Part shown: positions 61,008 to 64,000 of the stretch, in pieces
How the letters are laid out: each line of letters opens with the position of its first letter
How positions within the stretch are numbered: the stretch's first letter is position 1
Assembly: GCF_003850345.1 (NCBI RefSeq)
Contig: NZ_CP027707.1
Location: 6,067,001-6,131,000, forward strand
Source of the DNA: Pseudomonas chlororaphis subsp. piscium
Lineage (GTDB): Bacteria > Pseudomonadota > Gammaproteobacteria > Pseudomonadales > Pseudomonadaceae
DNA: 64,000 nucleotides
Direction of reading: 5' to 3'
Notes under the pieces: generated by a model
The model's input: only the letters and a program-made list of their open reading frames with translations
Databases searched by the model: none
What the model was told of the DNA's origin: nothing
Made by a program: the position numbers and the translations under genes

Positions 61008-61712
61008 GTGATCACCTCGTCAACGGTTGTAAATTCAGTGGTAGAAAAGCTGCGGGCGGCCTTGGCCCGTGGCCAATGGCGCTCCGGCGACATGCTGCCG
61101 GGGCAACGTGAATTGGCCGAACAGCTGGGCATCAGCCGCCCGAGCCTGCGCGAAGCGGTGACTGTTCTGGAAACCCTGGGCCTGGTGCGTTCCATGCCCG
61201 GCAAAGGCGTGGTGGTGCTGGAGGCCAGCCTCAACGAACAACCGGCCAGCGACAGCGGCGTGGCGGGCGCCAGCCTCGAGGATGTGCTGCAACTGCGCTA
61301 CACCCTCGAGCCGTTCATCGTCGGCCTGGTGGCGCAATCCATCAGCAGCAAGGAAGTGGGCCAGTTGCGCCTGACCCTGATGGACATGCGCGAGGCCCTG
61401 GACGCCAACGACAGCGAAGCCGGGATGAACGCCTACATCGCCTTCCATGAAGAGCTGTTCACCCTGACCTCCAACCCGATCTTCCAGAACGTGGTGCAGC
61501 AGACCAGCAACGCCCTCAAGCAGAGCGCGGAGATCCTGCGCAACTCGCCGGAGCACCTGGCCGAACGCCTGGAAGAAAACGAAGCGGTGGTCCGGGCGAT
61601 CCGCAACAAGAACAGCGCGCTGGCCAGTGCCGAAATGCGCCGGCACATCCTCAAGGAAGGCCAGCGCATGGGCATCGAGCTGAACATCCCGGACGACCAT
61701 CTGGGCAACTAA
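61008..61712 (+). CDS. GntR-family regulator, FadR subfamily
   Basis: 234 residues. It starts with GTG. N-terminal winged helix (VVEKLRAALARGQWRSGDMLPGQRELAEQLGISRPSLREAVTVLETLGLVRSMPGKGVVV, residues 8-67), then an FCD domain (about 90-225) with the helix LQLRYTLEPFIVGLVAQ and metal-type residues in AYIAFHEELFTLTSN and EMRRHILKEGQ. It lies 83 bp after the DctA-type gene and probably controls it. Confidence 0.88.
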   Translation: MITSSTVVNSVVEKLRAALARGQWRSGDMLPGQRELAEQLGISRPSLREAVTVLETLGLVRSMPGKGVVVLEASLNEQPASDSGVAGASLEDVLQLRYTLEPFIVGLVAQSISSKEVGQLRLTLMDMREALDANDSEAGMNAYIAFHEELFTLTSNPIFQNVVQQTSNALKQSAEILRNSPEHLAERLEENEAVVRAIRNKNSALASAEMRRHILKEGQRMGIELNIPDDHLGN

Positions 61713-61757
61713 GCCGCACCCACACTTTCGTATCGGTAACCGGACTGGAGACAGGCC

Positions 61758-62468
61758 ATGGCCAGCTACGCCTTGAACAAACTTGCATTCCCCCTCCCCG
61801 GTGCCCTGCCACGGCGCCGCACCGGCGAGAAAAAACTGCTGGTCGACGATGTCTATCCGCAGATTTTCGATGCCATTCTCGAACAACGCATCGCCCCCGC
61901 CAGCCGTTTCACCGAGGACAGCCTCGGCGAAGTGTTCGGGGTCAGTCGCAGCATCATTCGCCAGGTCCTGGCGCGCTTGTCCCACCAGCAGGTGATTATC
62001 CTGCGGCCCAACCACCGGCCCCAGGTGGCGGCACCGGACCACGAACAGACGCGGCAGATCCTGCACGCCCGCCGCCTGACGGAAATCACCCTGGTCAGGC
62101 TCGCCTGCCAGCAACCGGCACCGCGCAACCTCAAGCGCCTGCGGGAATTGATCGCCGGTGAGCGCGACTGCATCGACCGCGGCTTGCGTGGCCCGGCGAT
62201 CCGCCTGTCCGGCGAGTTCCACCTGCAATTGGCCGAAGTGGCCGGCAACGCGCCGCTGGCGCATTTCCTCGGCAGCCTGGTGCCGCTGACGTCACTGGCG
62301 ATTGCCCACCATGAAAGCCGCACCTGCAGCCATTGCGCCTGGCAGGAGCACGCGGCGATTGTCGATGCCATTGAAGACGGTGACGTAAAGGCCGCGGTCG
62401 CCTTGATGACCGGGCACCTGGATCACCTGGAGGAAAGGTTGCTCAAGGCCAGCGCGGCCTCACAGTAA
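61758..62468 (+). CDS. GntR-family regulator with FCD domain
   Basis: 236 residues. A ~25-residue basic/proline-rich extension (PLPGALPRRRTGEKK) precedes the winged helix (VYPQIFDAILEQRIAPASRFTEDSLGEVFGVSRSIIRQVLARLSHQQVIILRPNHRPQV). FCD part about 100-230: RRLTEITLVRLA, GEFHLQLAEVAGN, and H-rich AIAHHESRTCSHCAWQEHAAIVDAIEDGD with likely metal ligands. It lies 45 bp after the other GntR gene. The effector is unknown. Confidence 0.85.
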   Translation: MASYALNKLAFPLPGALPRRRTGEKKLLVDDVYPQIFDAILEQRIAPASRFTEDSLGEVFGVSRSIIRQVLARLSHQQVIILRPNHRPQVAAPDHEQTRQILHARRLTEITLVRLACQQPAPRNLKRLRELIAGERDCIDRGLRGPAIRLSGEFHLQLAEVAGNAPLAHFLGSLVPLTSLAIAHHESRTCSHCAWQEHAAIVDAIEDGDVKAAVALMTGHLDHLEERLLKASAASQ

Positions 62469-62475
62469 TCTGCGT

Positions 62476-62524
62476 TTCACGAGCACGCTCGCTCCTGCAG
62501 ACCGGAGCGAGCTTGCTCGCGATG
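62476..62524. repeat. REP-type palindrome after the second GntR gene
   Basis: CACGAGCACGCTCGCTCCTG and CGGAGCGAGCTTGCTCGCGA are imperfect inverted halves around CAGAC. Same class as the element at 38966-39015. Confidence 0.7.
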
Positions 62525-62549
62525 ACCTCACAACAAAGCTGTAACGAAA

Positions 62550-63521
62550 CTACTGCGCCGCCATCCGAGCGAACCCGGCACGGATCTTCTCTTCCGGCAG
62601 ATCGTCGGCAATAAACACAATCACACTCTCCCGTGCCTCGCCTTCGGCCCACTCGGTATCCCAGTCGAAACCGTACAGTTTGAGCACACCCTGGAACACC
62701 AGGCGCCGCGGCTCACCGGCAATATTCAGCACGCCCTTGTAGCGCAGCAGCTGCTTGCCATGCTCTTCCAGCAGTTCGTTCATGAACTCGCTGAGCCTGT
62801 CGATATCCAGCGGCGCGTCGGTACGCAGCACCAGGCTGGAAATACGATCGATGGAAGGCGCCTTGCTCACCGGGCGCAGGCTGACACCGCCCCCCAGGTC
62901 GGCATTCAGGTTGAAGCCGCGCACATCCAGCAGCTCGGCCAGGTCGATGCGGCCATGCTCGACCACACGGATCGGCGCACGGCGGTTGATCCGGGTCAGG
63001 CGCTCACTCAGCGCGTTGAAGGTCGGCTCGTCCACCAGGTCGCGCTTGCTCACCAGCAGGCGGTCGGCGAAGCCGATCTGGGCCTGGGCGATGGTCTGGG
63101 TCAGGTGGTGCTCGGCATGCTTGGCGTCCACCAGGGTGATGATGCCGTCGAGGATGTAACGCTCACGCAGCTCTTCGTCGATGAAAAAGGTCTGGGCCAC
63201 GGGCGCGGGATCGGCCAGCCCGGTGCATTCGATCACCAGACGGTCGAAGGCAATTTCGCCGCTGTCCAACCGCTCGAGCAGCAGGTACAGCGCCTTGGTC
63301 AGATCTGTGTGAATGGTGCAGCAGACGCAGCCATTGGACAGCGTCATCACTTGCACCGGCTCGTCGCCCAGCAACTGGGTGTCGATGCCGGCATCGCTGA
63401 ATTCGTTTTCGATCACGGCGATTTTCAGGCCGTGCTCGGCCTTGAGCAGATGGCGCAGCAAGGTGGTCTTGCCGGCGCCGAGGAAGCCGCTGAGAACGGT
63501 GACGGGGATTGGGGCTAACAA
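62550..63521 (-). CDS. yjiA: CobW/YjiA-family GTPase, zinc metallochaperone-like
   Basis: 323 residues. G1 loop GFLGAGKTTLLRHLL near the N-terminus, the metal-binding SNGCVCCTI (CxCC), GTPase motifs ECTGLADP and SKRDLVDE, and a C-terminal CobW_C domain (LRYKGVLNIAGEPRRLVFQGV...). The TTG at 63521 is chosen because GGGAG lies at good distance; an in-frame ATG at 63536 is the alternative. It lies downstream of the YbdD and cstA genes, the usual triad. Confidence 0.88.
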   Translation of the reverse strand: MLAPIPVTVLSGFLGAGKTTLLRHLLKAEHGLKIAVIENEFSDAGIDTQLLGDEPVQVMTLSNGCVCCTIHTDLTKALYLLLERLDSGEIAFDRLVIECTGLADPAPVAQTFFIDEELRERYILDGIITLVDAKHAEHHLTQTIAQAQIGFADRLLVSKRDLVDEPTFNALSERLTRINRRAPIRVVEHGRIDLAELLDVRGFNLNADLGGGVSLRPVSKAPSIDRISSLVLRTDAPLDIDRLSEFMNELLEEHGKQLLRYKGVLNIAGEPRRLVFQGVLKLYGFDWDTEWAEGEARESVIVFIADDLPEEKIRAGFARMAAQ

Positions 63522-63548
63522 AACGAAATCTCCCATGGGCAGAAAAGA

Positions 63549-63620
63549 CTGTAGGAGCCAAGCCAGTCGGCGATAGCGTCCTGAAGATCGCTATCGCCGG
63601 CAAGCCGGGCTCCTACAGTG
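63549..63620. repeat. Inverted repeat (REP-like, CTGTAGGAGCC type) between yjiA and ybdD
   Basis: CTGTAGGAGCC...GGCGATAGCG and CGCTATCGCC...GGCTCCTACAG form long arms with small mismatches around TCCTGAAGAT. This is a common intergenic palindrome type of fluorescent pseudomonads. Confidence 0.8.
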
Positions 63621-63643
63621 GGGTGTTGCTCAATGGTCGTGCT

Positions 63644-63841
63644 TCAACAGCATTTCGGCCCGGCTTTGCCGCCGTACCGCGCTTCCTGGCGTTCCCGGAA
63701 GAACGCCTCGTACGACATCACCGGTTTGTCCGGGTGCTTGGTCTGCATATGCTCGACGTAGTTGTCGTAGTCGGGCATGCCGACCATCAGGCGCGCGGCC
63801 TGACCGAGGTATTTACCGAGGCGACTCAGGTCATTGAACAC
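63644..63841 (-). CDS. YbdD/YjiX family small protein
   Basis: 65 residues: [20 protein letters not shown], then [35 protein letters not shown] and an end in Cys-Cys (GGKAGPKCC). It matches the YbdD/YjiX family that always accompanies cstA-like genes and is needed with them for pyruvate or peptide uptake in enterobacteria. It follows cstA by 15 bp. Confidence 0.92.
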   Translation of the reverse strand: MFNDLSRLGKYLGQAARLMVGMPDYDNYVEHMQTKHPDKPVMSYEAFFRERQEARYGGKAGPKCC

Positions 63842-63856
63842 GATTGCAATCCTCGA

Positions 63857-64000
63857 TTACGCATCCGGCAGTGCATGGAATGGCGATTCTTTATCCGTGC
63901 GTTCTTTTTTACCCCAGGCGGAGATACCCACCTTGAGTGCGTAGAACAGGATGCTGAATACCACCAACAGGAACAGCACCGTCAGCGTGGCGTTGGTGTA
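63857..64000 (-). CDS. cstA: Carbon starvation protein CstA, 3' end only
   Basis: The last 47 codons on the minus strand, ending TAA. They encode a final membrane helix (TLTVLFLLVVFSILFYALKVG) and a charged tail (WGKKERTDKESPFHALPDA). With the YbdD gene directly behind, this is the C-terminus of CstA/BtsT, a pyruvate or peptide carrier of the inner membrane. The rest is outside the window. Confidence 0.8.
   Translation of the reverse strand, partial: YTNATLTVLFLLVVFSILFYALKVGISAWGKKERTDKESPFHALPDA

Overview
This 64 kb window is a chromosomal segment of a fluorescent Pseudomonas, most likely from the P. fluorescens complex (protegens/chlororaphis-like). It is GC-rich, and from DUF3094-ndh onward its gene order follows the P. 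aeruginosa PA4537-PA4606 neighbourhood as I remember it. The markers are tRNA cluster-clpB, pgeF-rluD-bamD, pilR-thiO-minor pilins-pilY1-ispH-fkpB-lspA-ileS-ribF-murJ-rpsT, proB-obgE-rpmA-rplU-ispB, gdhA, ettA, morA-glyA and yjiA-ybdD-cstA. No sequence search was possible, so species and synteny statements rest on recognition. I see no integrase, transposase, prophage or CRISPR array.

Region by region: 1-2737 is the end of an exopolysaccharide operon (polymerase tail, O-acetyltransferase, Wzx/MviN-like flippase, all translationally overlapping). 2853-5224 holds a DUF1780 gene, a DUF3094 membrane peptide and ndh. 5278-9842 is an accessory insertion: an AT-rich regulatory stretch followed by a three-gene chaperone-usher fimbria cluster (subunit, chaperone, usher) with no tip adhesin. 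It is bounded by two near-identical terminators and abuts a tRNA cluster (Asn-Pro-Lys-Pro) and the heat-shock gene clpB.

13593-25819 carries pgeF, rluD, bamD and then the type IV pilus accessory block. pilR is present but its sensor kinase gene pilS is missing. The minor pilin operon fimU-pilV-pilW-pilX-pilY1-pilE runs on the minus strand and a fimT-like prepilin gene diverges from it. 25820-38961 is a dense housekeeping run on the minus strand: isoprenoid, lipoprotein and peptidoglycan precursor, tRNA-Ile charging, flavin, proline, ribosome and quinone side-chain functions.

39107-50410 is a string of small or poorly characterised genes (YjdM-like, a probably Fur-controlled small protein, FKBP, DUF6482, YqhA-like, two lipoproteins, a Lon-like protease, a DUF3015 protein, a DUF4105 protein fused to a barrel-like domain, a GreA/GreB relative). 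50407-59256 holds gdhA, ettA, morA and glyA. 59611-62468 is a DctA-type carrier with two GntR-family regulators. The window ends with yjiA, a YbdD protein and the 3' end of cstA.

The most interesting signal is in the AT-rich leader of the fimbrial cluster. Three copies of a TAAGA-N4-TCTTA palindrome occur there, one of them a single base from the enterobacterial RcsAB-box core as I remember it, which suggests Rcs-type control of the fimbria. Other regulatory candidates are GCACCAT repeats upstream of gdhA (NtrC-like), a perfect TTGAT-N4-ATCAA (Anr) dyad between ettA and morA, a Fur box before the 39656 gene, a perfect 8+3+8 palindrome between fimU and fimT, a sigma-32-type promoter for clpB, and two GGT-N3-ACC sites before the dctA-type gene.
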